NCBI GenBank assembly: GCA_913775095.1 | Contig: CAJYIW010000013.1 | Coordinates: forward strand, 124,001 to 188,000 | Length of the DNA: 64,000 nucleotides | Source of the DNA: an uncultured Siphonobacter sp. | GTDB taxonomy: Bacteria; Bacteroidota; Bacteroidia; Cytophagales; Spirosomataceae | Direction: 5' to 3' | In this document: piece by piece, positions 8,399 to 16,483 of the stretch | Numbering within the stretch: position 1 is the stretch's first letter | How the letters are laid out: every line of letters begins with the position of its first letter | Notes under the pieces: generated by a model | The model's database searches: none | What the model was told of the DNA's origin: nothing | Seen by the model: only the letters and a program-made list of their open reading frames with translations | Program-made: the position numbers and the translations under genes

Positions 8399-11389
8399 AT
8401 GACCACAGCAACGGATCGATTAATTACGAAGTCCTCAGTTCCGACCGAAGCTCTCCGTGACCTTGCCACCCAACTCGAAGGCGAATTCTATTACGACGAA
8501 ACCATGCGTACGCTTTACGCTACCGATGCTTCAGCGTACCGGGAATTTCCAGCCGCGGTGGCCCTTCCCAAGACGAAGGAAGATTTACAAACCCTTATCG
8601 CTTTTGCCCGTCAGCATCGCACCTCGCTCATTCCCCGTACCGCCGGAACCTCACTGGCCGGTCAGGTGGTTGGAGCAGGGATTGTGGTGGATGTGTCGAA
8701 ATACTTTACTAAAATTCTGGAGATCAATCCACAGGAAGGCTGGGTTCGGGTACAGCCCGGCGTCGTTCGCGATGAGCTGAACCTTTTCCTGAAACCCTAC
8801 GGATTTTTATTCGGCCCCGAAACCTCCACGGCCAACCGGGCCATGATTGGCGGCATGGTGGGTAATAACTCCTGCGGTTCCAATTCCGTGGTTTACGGTT
8901 CCACGCGGGAGCACGTACTGGAAGTAAAAACCCTGCTGGCCGATGGGTCCGAAGCTACTTTTGGTTCTCAGACCTCCCAAAGTCCACTGATTCAGTCTTT
9001 ACTTAAGAAAGATCAGGCCCTTGCGGGAACTTCAAATTCGCTGGAAGCCGACATTTATCGCCAGACGTTTGATATTCTGTCCAATCCGGATAATCAGCAG
9101 GAAATTCGGAAGAACTTCCCCAAACCCAGCATCGAACGCCGGAATACGGGCTATGCCCTGGATATGCTCCTGAATTGTGAGCCTTTCACACCCGGCGGCA
9201 TGGATTTTAACTTCTGCCAGCTGATTGCGGGTTCGGAAGGAACGCTCTGTTTTCTGACGGAAATCAAACTGCACATTAACCCGCTGCCTCCCAAGGAAGC
9301 CGGGCTGGTTTGCGTGCACTTTCATTCGGTGGATGAGGCTCTGCGGGCGAACATCATCGCCATGCAGTACAAGCCTTCGGCCAGCGAGCTGATTGATCAC
9401 TACATTCTGGAGTGTACGAAGGAAAACATCGAGCAGAGTAAAAACCGTTTCTTCGTACAGGGCGATCCGGGAGCCATTCTCGTGGTTGAGTTCCGTCGGG
9501 AAACGCAGGAAGAAATTCTGGAAGTAGCCGCCCGGATGGAAGCCGAAATGAAGGCCGCTCACCTGGGTTACCACTTTCCTATTCTGTTTGGGGCCGATAC
9601 CAGCAAAATCTGGACTTTGCGTAAAGCCGGATTAGGCTTGTTATCCAACCTGCCCGGTGATGCCAAAGCCGTAGCAGTGATTGAAGATACTACCGTCGAT
9701 ATTCATGATTTACCCGATTTCATTCGGGATTTCAATGAAATTCTGGCTCAGAATAACATGAGTGCCGTTCACTACGCCCACGCGGGTTCGGGTGAGATTC
9801 ACTTACGGCCCATCATTAATCTAAAAACGAAAGAAGGAAATCAGCAATTCCGCTTAATTGCCGAAGAGATTGCCCGACTGGTCAAGAAATACGACGGCTC
9901 GCTTTCGGGAGAACACGGCGACGGTCGTCTGCGGGGCGAATTCATTTCCTGGATGGTGGGTGAAAAGAACTACGCTTTAATGAAAGAAGTAAAGCGAATG
10001 TGGGACCCCGAGAATATTTTCAATCCCGGCAAGGTGGTGGATACGCCTCCCATGGATACCTTCCTGCGGTATGAACCCGGTCAGGAAACGCCCGAGTTCA
10101 AAACCTTCTTCCGGTATCAGAATCAGAATGTTTTGCAACACGCCGAGCAATGCAACGGCTCGGGTGATTGCCGCAAGACTGAATTGAGCGGCGGTACGAT
10201 GTGCCCCAGTTTCATGGCCACCCGAAACGAAAAGGAAACCACCCGCGCACGGGCCAACATTCTCCGGGAATTTCTGACCAACTCCACGCAAACCAATCGC
10301 TTTGCTCACGAAGAGATCAAGGAGGTTCTGGATTTGTGCCTGCTTTGCAAAGGCTGTAAGGCTGAATGCCCTTCTAATGTGGACATGGCCAAACTCAAAA
10401 TGGAGTTTTTACAGCATTACTATGAGGAGAAAGGTATTCCGCTGCGTTCCCGGCTGGTAGCCAACTTTACCTCCCTTAATAAGCTGGCAAGTTTAGCTCC
10501 CTGGGCCTACAACGGTATTTTCGATACCCCGGCCCTGAGACGCGTCGCTAACCGGATGGTAGGCTTCCACCCCGACCGGACGATGCCTTTACTCGCCAAA
10601 CAGACCTTTACCAACTGGTGGAATAAAGAAGGTAAATCGAAAAACCCGCAGGGTCGGAGTTTTTATCTATTCGCGGACGAATTTACCAATTATAACGACG
10701 TTGAAGTAGGGAAGAAAGTTGTTCAGCTCTTTGAGCGACTGGGCTATAACGTCATGCTTCCCGGCGAGAATATGCAGTCAGGACGGCCCCAGTTATCGAA
10801 AGGATTACTGAAAATGGCCAAGGAAGTGGCCAACCGCAACGTTCGACTGCTTCGCACGCTGATTACGAAAGAAACGCCACTGGTCGGTGTGGAACCCTCC
10901 GCCATCCTTACCTTCCGGGATGAATACCCTGATCTGGTGGATGACGATCTGGTGGACGATGCCAAAGCCATTGCTTCTCACGTGTACACCTTCGAAGAGT
11001 TTCTGGCTCAGGAACTGGACGCGAAACGCATCAAAGCCGACCAGTTTACGACGGAAAAACGCCTCATCAAACTGCACGGGCACTGCCAGCAGAAAGCAAT
11101 GAGTTCGCTCGTGCCGAGTAAGAAAATTCTGTCCTTACCTGCCAACTACGAAGTGCAACTGATTCCTTCGGGTTGTTGTGGCATGGCGGGTAGTTTCGGG
11201 TATGAAGCCGAGCATTTTGACGTTTCGATGAAAATTGGTGAACTGGTTTTATTCCCAACGATCCGAAAACAGCCCGAAGAAGTCATCATTGCCGCGGCCG
11301 GTACCAGCTGCCGCCACCAAATTCACGACGGAACGGGCCGCAAAGCCCTGCACCCGGCGGAAATTTTGTGGAATGCATTAAAGAAATAA
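8399..11389 (+). CDS. FAD-linked oxidase / Fe-S / CCG-domain dehydrogenase (YdiJ-like)
   Basis: A 996-residue fusion of three modules typical of D-2-hydroxyacid dehydrogenases such as YdiJ. Residues about 50-190 form the PCMH-type FAD domain (PRTAGTSLAGQVVGAG; MIGGMVGNNSCGSNS). Residues about 270-550 form the FAD-oxidase C domain (AGSEGTLCFLTEIKL; SGEHGDGRLRGEF). Near residue 584 CNGSGDC and near 646 CLLCKGCKAECP give Fe-S ligands. C-terminal CCG blocks follow (LHGHCQQK; SGCCGMAGSFGYE near 923). It probably oxidises a D-2-hydroxyacid (lactate or 2-hydroxyglutarate) and passes electrons to the respiratory chain; the exact substrate is not decidable. Single gene between a promoter box and a strong terminator. 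Confidence 0.88.
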   Translation: MTTATDRLITKSSVPTEALRDLATQLEGEFYYDETMRTLYATDASAYREFPAAVALPKTKEDLQTLIAFARQHRTSLIPRTAGTSLAGQVVGAGIVVDVSKYFTKILEINPQEGWVRVQPGVVRDELNLFLKPYGFLFGPETSTANRAMIGGMVGNNSCGSNSVVYGSTREHVLEVKTLLADGSEATFGSQTSQSPLIQSLLKKDQALAGTSNSLEADIYRQTFDILSNPDNQQEIRKNFPKPSIERRNTGYALDMLLNCEPFTPGGMDFNFCQLIAGSEGTLCFLTEIKLHINPLPPKEAGLVCVHFHSVDEALRANIIAMQYKPSASELIDHYILECTKENIEQSKNRFFVQGDPGAILVVEFRRETQEEILEVAARMEAEMKAAHLGYHFPILFGADTSKIWTLRKAGLGLLSNLPGDAKAVAVIEDTTVDIHDLPDFIRDFNEILAQNNMSAVHYAHAGSGEIHLRPIINLKTKEGNQQFRLIAEEIARLVKKYDGSLSGEHGDGRLRGEFISWMVGEKNYALMKEVKRMWDPENIFNPGKVVDTPPMDTFLRYEPGQETPEFKTFFRYQNQNVLQHAEQCNGSGDCRKTELSGGTMCPSFMATRNEKETTRARANILREFLTNSTQTNRFAHEEIKEVLDLCLLCKGCKAECPSNVDMAKLKMEFLQHYYEEKGIPLRSRLVANFTSLNKLASLAPWAYNGIFDTPALRRVANRMVGFHPDRTMPLLAKQTFTNWWNKEGKSKNPQGRSFYLFADEFTNYNDVEVGKKVVQLFERLGYNVMLPGENMQSGRPQLSKGLLKMAKEVANRNVRLLRTLITKETPLVGVEPSAILTFRDEYPDLVDDDLVDDAKAIASHVYTFEEFLAQELDAKRIKADQFTTEKRLIKLHGHCQQKAMSSLVPSKKILSLPANYEVQLIPSGCCGMAGSFGYEAEHFDVSMKIGELVLFPTIRKQPEEVIIAAAGTSCRHQIHDGTGRKALHPAEILWNALKK

Positions 11390-11392
11390 AAG

Positions 11393-11426
11393 AAAAAGGC
11401 GACTCTGAGAGTCGCCTTTTTCTTTT
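11393..11426 (+). terminator. Rho-independent terminator
   Basis: Perfect stem AAAAAGGCGACTCT / AGAGTCGCCTTTTT with a tiny loop and flanking A/T runs just after the dehydrogenase stop. It may act in both directions. Confidence 0.85.
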
Positions 11427-11692
11427 GGGCTTCCTAAGATTTTAATTCCAGATGGCTTTCGGATTGTAATTCAGAAAGAGCGGCTATAAATCTGAGTGCA
11501 GTCGCCCGGCTCTGCCGAGTGACCCCGTAGCTGTAAGCCTCTGGCCGTCTTCCGCTAATAAATATAGGTAACCAAGTACTTACCTACCCCGAACACTTTT
11601 CCATACCACCTGGACAAAGACCTATACTTCTAGTATTGTCACTCGACAAGCCCAAATGAAGACGGGCGAACGTATATTTCTTTGTTCATGTA

Positions 11693-11784
11693 GAGACGCA
11701 ACTTTATCGCGTCTGGGTAGTGGGATTATAAATCCCTGACTGATGGCTTTCGGATTGCAAATCCGAAAGAGCGGTGTAAAGGCG
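11693..11784. repeat. TGTAGAGACGC...GAAAGAGCGG repeat, single copy
   Basis: Begins TGTAGAGACGC, then GGGATTATAAATCCC and CTTTCGGATTGCAAATCCGAAAG palindromes, ending AGAGCGG. Same order of modules as the units at 25616-25850. Confidence 0.75.
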
Positions 11785-11908
11785 GTTTTAAGGCAACCTC
11801 CGAACTTATAAATTCCTTCGTACCTGAGTTTGAATGAATACATCCGAACAGTACCCGATTCCAGAAAAGTAACCTAAGTACCTGAACTAAACCTGGTCAA
11901 ATTTGATT

Positions 11909-11926
11909 TATATGTATATACATATA
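11909..11926. promoter_or_regulatory. Perfect 18-bp AT palindrome before pirin
   Basis: TATATGTATATACATATA is a perfect palindrome ending 8 bp before the pirin ATG. It could be an operator or a hairpin near the ribosome-binding region. It contains no -7 box. Confidence 0.4.
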
Positions 11927-11934
11927 TTTAGCTA

Positions 11935-12783
11935 ATGACTCTACGTTCGATTCATACCATCATTCATCCCCAGCCCCGACCCATGGGTCCGCTGACGATG
12001 CATCAGCCACTTCCAGCCGCTGGACTTAATCAGATTGATCCTTTCCTGTTATTGCATCACCACGGGCCACAGGTGTTTCCCCCTCATAATAGCGGACTTC
12101 CTTTTTCCCCTCACCCCCACCGGGGTTTTGAAACGGTCACGTTCATTTACGAAGGCGACGTTCAGCATCGGGACAGCAGTGGCTTCGCCAGCACGATCAA
12201 AAAAGGAGGCGTTCAATGGATGACAACGGGCAGCGGACTGGTTCATGCGGAAGAATCTTCCGATGAATTCCGTAAAACGGGTGGCCCCGTGGAATTAATC
12301 CAGCTCTGGACGAATTTGCCCGCTCGTTATAAGATGGTGAAGCCCCATTACACGGGTTTACAGGAACAGGAAATTCCCCTGGTTTCTCTGGGTAACGGTT
12401 CGGTATCCGTTGTTTCTGGAGAATGGAATGGCGTAAAAGGCCCTATTCAACCGCTTATTGACCTTTCGCTGGCAAATGTAAGCCTGCAAACGGGCGGTTC
12501 TTTTACCCGAACAATTCCCGCTCAACAGAATATTTTATTTTATCTCCTCCATGGTTCAATCATCGTGAATGGACGGGACGTCAGCAACCGTTCTTTAGTA
12601 CACTTTGCTAACGATGGTGATGAACTTACGGTGGAAGCCACCAGCGATGCACGCATTCTGATTGGTTCTGCGGAGCCCTTAAACGAACCTGTCGTTGCAC
12701 ACGGCCCGTTTGTGATGAACACTTACGAAGAAATTCAACAGGCCATTACTGATTATCAATCGGGCAAAATGGGGGTGTTGTAG
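11935..12783 (+). CDS. Pirin family cupin protein
   Basis: A 282-residue two-cupin protein. The metal ligands of the first cupin are visible: H60 and H62 in SPHPHRGFETVTF, and H104 and E106 in GLVHAEES. The second cupin (residues about 160-270) lacks such a set, as usual for pirins. Bacterial pirins bind Fe(II) or other metals; some have quercetin 2,3-dioxygenase activity and others act as redox-responsive regulators. Which applies cannot be told. It is monocistronic, with an AT palindrome before the start and a bidirectional terminator after. Confidence 0.88.
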   Translation: MTLRSIHTIIHPQPRPMGPLTMHQPLPAAGLNQIDPFLLLHHHGPQVFPPHNSGLPFSPHPHRGFETVTFIYEGDVQHRDSSGFASTIKKGGVQWMTTGSGLVHAEESSDEFRKTGGPVELIQLWTNLPARYKMVKPHYTGLQEQEIPLVSLGNGSVSVVSGEWNGVKGPIQPLIDLSLANVSLQTGGSFTRTIPAQQNILFYLLHGSIIVNGRDVSNRSLVHFANDGDELTVEATSDARILIGSAEPLNEPVVAHGPFVMNTYEEIQQAITDYQSGKMGVL

Positions 12784-12840
12784 TTAGCAGTTGCTGGTTG
12801 ATAGTTATTCATTTTACTTCAGTTACAATTTTTAAAACAA

Positions 12841-12873
12841 AAAGGCTCTGAAAATAAGTTTCAGAGCCTTTCC
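12841..12873. terminator. Bidirectional terminator between convergent genes
   Basis: Stem AAAGGCTCTGAAA / TTTCAGAGCCTTT with an A run before and T run after; serves the pirin gene on plus and the DUF4440 gene on minus. Confidence 0.8.
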
Positions 12874-12898
12874 TATGAAGGAATAGCTATAACGATCC

Positions 12899-13330
12899 TT
12901 AACTAACCTTATATGCCTGACGGCCCAGTAATACCCACTTTCCTTTTTCTTTGATCCAGGTGAGTAATACGCCAATTTTTACCTGACCCGCCTGCCCTTT
13001 GTTGGCTGTTTCGCCCGAAAGGATGTGTCGTACCAAAGCCGTATTCCCAACAATCGTGATGGTCTGATCATGGAGCGTAATCGTTTTGAAAACCGAATTC
13101 CCATTCGTGAGATTATCCACGAACGCCGTCTTGTCTTCCACGAGTCCACTCGAATGTCCGTAATTAAGTTTATCGTTGGCAATGGCATTTAAGGCACTCT
13201 TATCGCCCTTGATCATCGCCGTCTTTAGCTCTTCAACAGCAGCGGCCACCGCTGTTTCGTCTTTAGACTGAGCCATACTGGAAAAAGCCAGGAGTCCCAG
13301 ACCCAGGCAGAGCAGAATCGTTTTTTTCAT
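12899..13330 (-). CDS. Secreted NTF2-like (DUF4440) protein
   Basis: A 143-residue protein with signal peptide MKKTILLCLGLGLLAFSSMA followed by an NTF2-like fold: helical AAAVEELKTAMIKGDKSAL, then KLNYGHSSGLVEDKTAFVDN and strands HDQTITIVGNTALVRHIL and KIGVLLTWIKEKGKWVLLGR. Such DUF4440/SnoaL-like proteins are periplasmic or extracellular ligand-binding or isomerase-like proteins; the substrate is unknown. The ATG at 13330 is preferred to upstream starts because it begins the signal peptide. Its gene lies 71 bp downstream of csaA on the same strand. Confidence 0.82.
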   Translation of the reverse strand: MKKTILLCLGLGLLAFSSMAQSKDETAVAAAVEELKTAMIKGDKSALNAIANDKLNYGHSSGLVEDKTAFVDNLTNGNSVFKTITLHDQTITIVGNTALVRHILSGETANKGQAGQVKIGVLLTWIKEKGKWVLLGRQAYKVS

Positions 13331-13401
13331 ACAAAGGAATGTTATCTGTCGAGGTATCATTAACATGAAGACGAAAAGATCGTGGTTATTCCCTTGTTTT
13401 C

Positions 13402-13734
13402 CTAAATCAGGCGAGTACCGTTAGGAACTATACGCTCAGGCTGGGACAGCACAATGTTCCCGTGTTCATCCGCAAAGCCAGTCACCAGCACTTCCGAGAA
13501 AAAGTTAGCAATTTGTCGGGGCGGGAAATTCGTAACCGCCACCACCTGTCGGCCCACCAGCTCTTCTTTCGTATAAAGAACCGTAATCTGAGCGGAAGAA
13601 CGTTTTTGTCCAATTTCAGGGCCGAAATCGATGAGTAACTGATAGGCAGGTTTACGAGCTTTTGGGAAATCATGAACTTCCAGAATGGTGCCTACTCTGA
13701 TTTCGACGGCTTCAAAGTCATCCCACGTGATCAT
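13402..13734 (-). CDS. csaA: CsaA-like tRNA-binding protein
   Basis: A 110-residue protein that is essentially one tRNA-binding OB-fold (EMAP/Arc1p type). Family motifs are plain: DFEAVEIRVGTILEVHDFPKAR at the start, LIDFGPEIGQKRSSAQI in the middle, VVAVTNFPPRQIANFFSEVL, and VPNGTRLI at the end. CsaA is a homodimer that binds tRNA or unfolded proteins and has been linked to protein export in Bacillus; its role in Bacteroidota is not established. About 60 bp upstream lies a terminator-like hairpin with further hairpins behind it, suggesting attenuation or a separate small RNA. Confidence 0.88.
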   Translation of the reverse strand: MITWDDFEAVEIRVGTILEVHDFPKARKPAYQLLIDFGPEIGQKRSSAQITVLYTKEELVGRQVVAVTNFPPRQIANFFSEVLVTGFADEHGNIVLSQPERIVPNGTRLI

Positions 13735-13795
13735 ACCATAGAATTTTAAGTAACAGAATATTCTGCGAAGAAAGTAATACTACCATAAGAAAAGC

Positions 13796-13832
13796 AAAAA
13801 GGGCCCCTTTCCGCCAAGAAAAGGCCCTTTTT
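13796..13832 (-). terminator. Orphan terminator-like hairpin upstream of csaA
   Basis: Stem AAAAAGGGCC / GGCCCTTTTT with a 17-base loop. It lies between divergent genes, so no known gene ends here. Read on minus it would end a transcript started near 14000, or act as a leader attenuator 62 nt before the csaA ATG. Confidence 0.65.
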
Positions 13833-14001
13833 ATGAGAGATAATTATCTCCAGAAAATAAAGTCTCCGATCCGAGAAACCCGAATCGGAGAGCGGCGTCT
13901 ATCCAACCCACGTTATACCCGATCTGCAGACGCAGCAAGATCGAGTGAGATTATTATGAATGCCTGCAAAGGCGATCAAGTCTGTTTAATACTCAAATGA
14001 A
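13833..14001 (-). ncRNA. Candidate structured leader or small RNA
   Basis: On the minus strand three inverted repeats precede the hairpin at 13796-13832: GCGTCT/AGACGC (13895-13900 with 13927-13932), CTCCGAT/ATCGGAG (13864-13870 with 13884-13890), and the palindrome GAGATAATTATCTC (13837-13850). A near-consensus -7 box TTCATTTG (13994-14001, one mismatch) could start it. It matches no RNA family I recognise; 4.5S RNA, RNase P and tmRNA hallmarks are absent. It could be a csaA leader or an independent RNA. Strand and extent are inferred. Confidence 0.4.
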
Positions 14002-14396
14002 TAGTACAAGTTCATTAGCTGCTCTTTCCCTCTACCGCAATGTGCTATCTTGTTCTCAAATTGAGTCATTTGTTCTGCAACATTACAAGTTTTTTCTCAA
14101 TTTGCTACGATTAGATTCTATTTTTTTTTACAAAAAGATAAAACAATCAGATCATTGAATTTAGATTAAAATACCTAGTTCCAAAGGCACTCCTATCAGG
14201 TAGCACCAAATAATCTATTGACATTCAAAAGATAAACCTTTTTCGTCTTTTGGGTACCCGCTATTTACTGCACTAATATATCTAATCTGCTTCGCATTTG
14301 CCTCCCTGCTTTTCTAATGAGAATTCTTGGAAAAATTATTTTTTCAGGCCGGATTTTCTTCTCCTCCTTTATGACCGGGTAATAGCCGGACTGATG

Positions 14397-14404
14397 TAAT
14401 TTTG
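14397..14404 (+). promoter_or_regulatory. -7 promoter box TAATTTTG before tsaB
   Basis: Exact TAnnTTTG box only 4 bp before the tsaB ATG. If used, the transcript would be leaderless or nearly so. Confidence 0.5.
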
Positions 14405-14408
14405 CAGC

Positions 14409-15098
14409 ATGCTTATTCTTTCATTAGATACCTCGACCCAGGTATGCTCCGTAGCCCTTCACCAAAACCAGGCACTACTGGGATGCTATGAATTGCTCAC
14501 GGAAAAGACCCATTCATCCATGCTGACAACGCTGCTCGAAAGCGTCGTTCAACAGGCCGGGTTTGCCCTTTCTGATCTTGATGCGATAGCAGTGGCCAAA
14601 GGCCCTGGTTCTTACACGGGCCTGCGGATCGGTGTCTCAACGGCCAAAGGCTTATGCTTTGCGTTGGATAAACCCTTACTGGCCGTTGATACCTTACAGG
14701 CCATGGCGGCTCAGTTACAGGATTTTTACCCCGAATCTCACGTCTTATGTCCGATGATTGATGCCCGTCGGATGGAGGTGTATTGTGCCCAGTACCAGGC
14801 CGGAACACTGGAGAATCTGCGGGCTACTGCCGCCGAAATCATTGATGAACATAGCTTTGAGGAACTTTTAAACGAACGACCCGTTGTATTCTTCGGGGAT
14901 GGAGCCGCCAAGTGTAAACCGGCTTTGGAGCAACATAGCAATGCTCTGTTTCCGTCCCGGCTGATTTATCCTTCGGCGAAAACCGTGGGGTATCTCGCCA
15001 GCGATGCCTTTCAGCGTCAGTCGTTTGAAGACCTCGTTACGTTTGAGCCTTATTATCTCAAAGAATTCATGGGCACCAAGCCTAAACCAAAATTATAA
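14409..15098 (+). CDS. tsaB: TsaB, tRNA threonylcarbamoyladenosine biosynthesis protein
   Basis: A 229-residue ASKHA-fold protein that pairs with TsaD (plus TsaE) to transfer threonylcarbamoyl to A37 of ANN-decoding tRNAs. It starts ILSLDTSTQVCSVAL, the phosphate-1-like strand, and has the TsaB signature AVAKGPGSYTGLRIGVSTAK near residues 60-80 and LLAVDTLQAMA after it. It lacks the metal-binding histidines of TsaD, as expected for TsaB. It is essential in many bacteria. The DUF2480 gene follows after 15 bp, so the two are probably one transcript ended by the terminator at 15633. Confidence 0.92.
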   Translation: MLILSLDTSTQVCSVALHQNQALLGCYELLTEKTHSSMLTTLLESVVQQAGFALSDLDAIAVAKGPGSYTGLRIGVSTAKGLCFALDKPLLAVDTLQAMAAQLQDFYPESHVLCPMIDARRMEVYCAQYQAGTLENLRATAAEIIDEHSFEELLNERPVVFFGDGAAKCKPALEQHSNALFPSRLIYPSAKTVGYLASDAFQRQSFEDLVTFEPYYLKEFMGTKPKPKL

Positions 15099-15113
15099 CC
15101 ATTCCAAGATCAG

Positions 15114-15629
15114 ATGGAAACGCCGGAAATCATTAATCGGGTAGCCAATTCAGGCATCAAAAGCCTGGATCTGGAAGAATATTACCACCAGGGTGAGCGG
15201 GTCATTTATGATTTGAAGGATAACCTTTTCATGGAAGCTATTCTTCGGGAAAAGGATTTTCGCGAATTTCTGAAAACCCACGACTGGAGCCAGTACACGG
15301 GTAAGAATGTAGCCATCATTTGCTCGGCTGATGCCATTGTGCCTACCTGGGCGTATATGCTGCTGGCCGTTCATCTGGAGCCTTACGCTCACCAGCTGGT
15401 CTTTGGAGATTTACAGGCTCTGGAAGATCGTTTATTTCAGGATGCTTTGTCTCAGATCGACCCTCAGGATTTTGAGGGAGCACGCGTAGTGGTGAAAGGA
15501 TGCAGTACGTACCCGGTCCCCATTTCGGCGTATGTAGAAATTACCCGGAAACTGAGGCCTGTGGCTCAGACCCTCATGTTTGGAGAGCCCTGTAGTACCG
15601 TACCCTTGTACAAGAAAGCTAAGAAATAA
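15114..15629 (+). CDS. DUF2480 family protein
   Basis: A 171-residue cytoplasmic protein of the Bacteroidota-specific DUF2480 family. Recognisable blocks are EIINRVANSGIKSLDLEEY at the start, LKDNLFMEAILREKDFREFL near residues 33-55, and KNVAIICSADAIVPTWAYML near 63-85. Two cysteines occur near the C-terminal half (VKGCSTYPVP and FGEPCSTVP). Function is unknown. It is usually a conserved housekeeping-type gene in this phylum; here it follows tsaB closely. Confidence 0.85.
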   Translation: METPEIINRVANSGIKSLDLEEYYHQGERVIYDLKDNLFMEAILREKDFREFLKTHDWSQYTGKNVAIICSADAIVPTWAYMLLAVHLEPYAHQLVFGDLQALEDRLFQDALSQIDPQDFEGARVVVKGCSTYPVPISAYVEITRKLRPVAQTLMFGEPCSTVPLYKKAKK

Positions 15630-15632
15630 AGC

Positions 15633-15662
15633 AAACGGACTGAAGCAATTCAGTCCGTTTTT
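15633..15662 (+). terminator. Rho-independent terminator
   Basis: Perfect stem AAACGGACTGA / TCAGTCCGTTT with loop agcaat and a T run, directly after the DUF2480 stop. Confidence 0.85.
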
Positions 15663-15795
15663 GTTAGGGACTAGCCCGGAAAATTCACTCGTATGTTGCT
15701 TCTGACCGGCATTACCAAAGGTCTGAAAATACCCGGTATCTGACGTTTTCGTTCCGATCTGTCTCTATTATTCGTTAGTAGTTAGTTCTTTTCAA

Positions 15796-15803
15796 TATTT
15801 TTG
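15796..15803 (+). promoter_or_regulatory. -7 promoter box TATTTTTG
   Basis: Exact TAnnTTTG box 16 bp before the ATG of the DUF4254 gene. Confidence 0.5.
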
Positions 15804-15819
15804 TGGAAAGTTTTACTGC

Positions 15820-16422
15820 ATGAATGCTCAATTAGCCAACAACATTTTCCGGAAAAGTATACATGATTACCATCGTACGGATCACGTTGATACTCCCTTG
15901 AATAATCCTTACGATTCAGGAACGATTGAATCGTATCTCTATCATAAAAACTGGATCGACACCGTTCAATGGCATCTGGAAGATCTGATTCGGGATCCGA
16001 ACATTAATCCTGCGGAACTGGTCGGCCTGAAGCGACGCATTGATGCTTCCAATCAGGACCGGACGGATATGGTGGAAAGAATGGACGACTGGTTCATGGC
16101 ATTTTTCGGAGAGATCTCCCGCAAGCCTGCCGCCCGCCTGAACTCCGAAACTCCCGCCTGGTTACTGGACCGGATGTCGATTCTTCAGCTTAAAATTTAC
16201 CACTTCCGTGAACAGGCGGAACGTTCAGATGCCTCGGAAGAACACCTGACTAAAGCCAGACAGAAGCTTCAGTTGTTACTCGAACAGGAACAGGATTTAG
16301 CCACCTGCTTTGACGAGCTTTCGGAGGATATCCGGGAAGGTAATCGTTACATGAAGGTGTACCGGCAGATGAAAATGTATAATGATCCGGCTCTGAACCC
16401 CGTGTTATACCAGCAGAAATAA
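15820..16422 (+). CDS. DUF4254 domain protein
   Basis: A 200-residue, highly charged, mostly helical soluble protein of the DUF4254 family (start ANNIFRKSIHDYHRTDHVD; IESYLYHKNWIDTVQWHLED near residues 47-66; LKRRIDASNQDRTDMVE near 82-98). No signal peptide or membrane segment. Function is unknown, but it is commonly found next to glycosyltransferase genes, as here: the GT9 gene starts 61 bp downstream on the same strand. A role in lipopolysaccharide or surface-glycan assembly is inferred from that pairing alone. Confidence 0.85.
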   Translation: MNAQLANNIFRKSIHDYHRTDHVDTPLNNPYDSGTIESYLYHKNWIDTVQWHLEDLIRDPNINPAELVGLKRRIDASNQDRTDMVERMDDWFMAFFGEISRKPAARLNSETPAWLLDRMSILQLKIYHFREQAERSDASEEHLTKARQKLQLLLEQEQDLATCFDELSEDIREGNRYMKVYRQMKMYNDPALNPVLYQQK

Positions 16423-16483
16423 GTTCAGAAAGTAATCCTCAAAGCTGAAGCCCTGATCCAAGAGTCAGGCGGATAGCTATCGA

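Larger units (their letters stand above)
11427..11934. other. Gene-free region with CTTTCGGAT-type repeats
   Basis: No gene is seen. It holds a degenerate copy (about 11450-11490) and a fuller copy (11693-11784) of the repeat that forms the tandem array at 25616, and a perfect AT palindrome just before the pirin gene. Confidence 0.6.
13735..14408. other. 674-bp divergent intergenic region
   Basis: No protein gene is seen. The part near csaA (13796-14001) is structured (see the RNA candidate); the rest is AT-rich, with a -7 box at 14397-14404 for tsaB. Confidence 0.6.
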
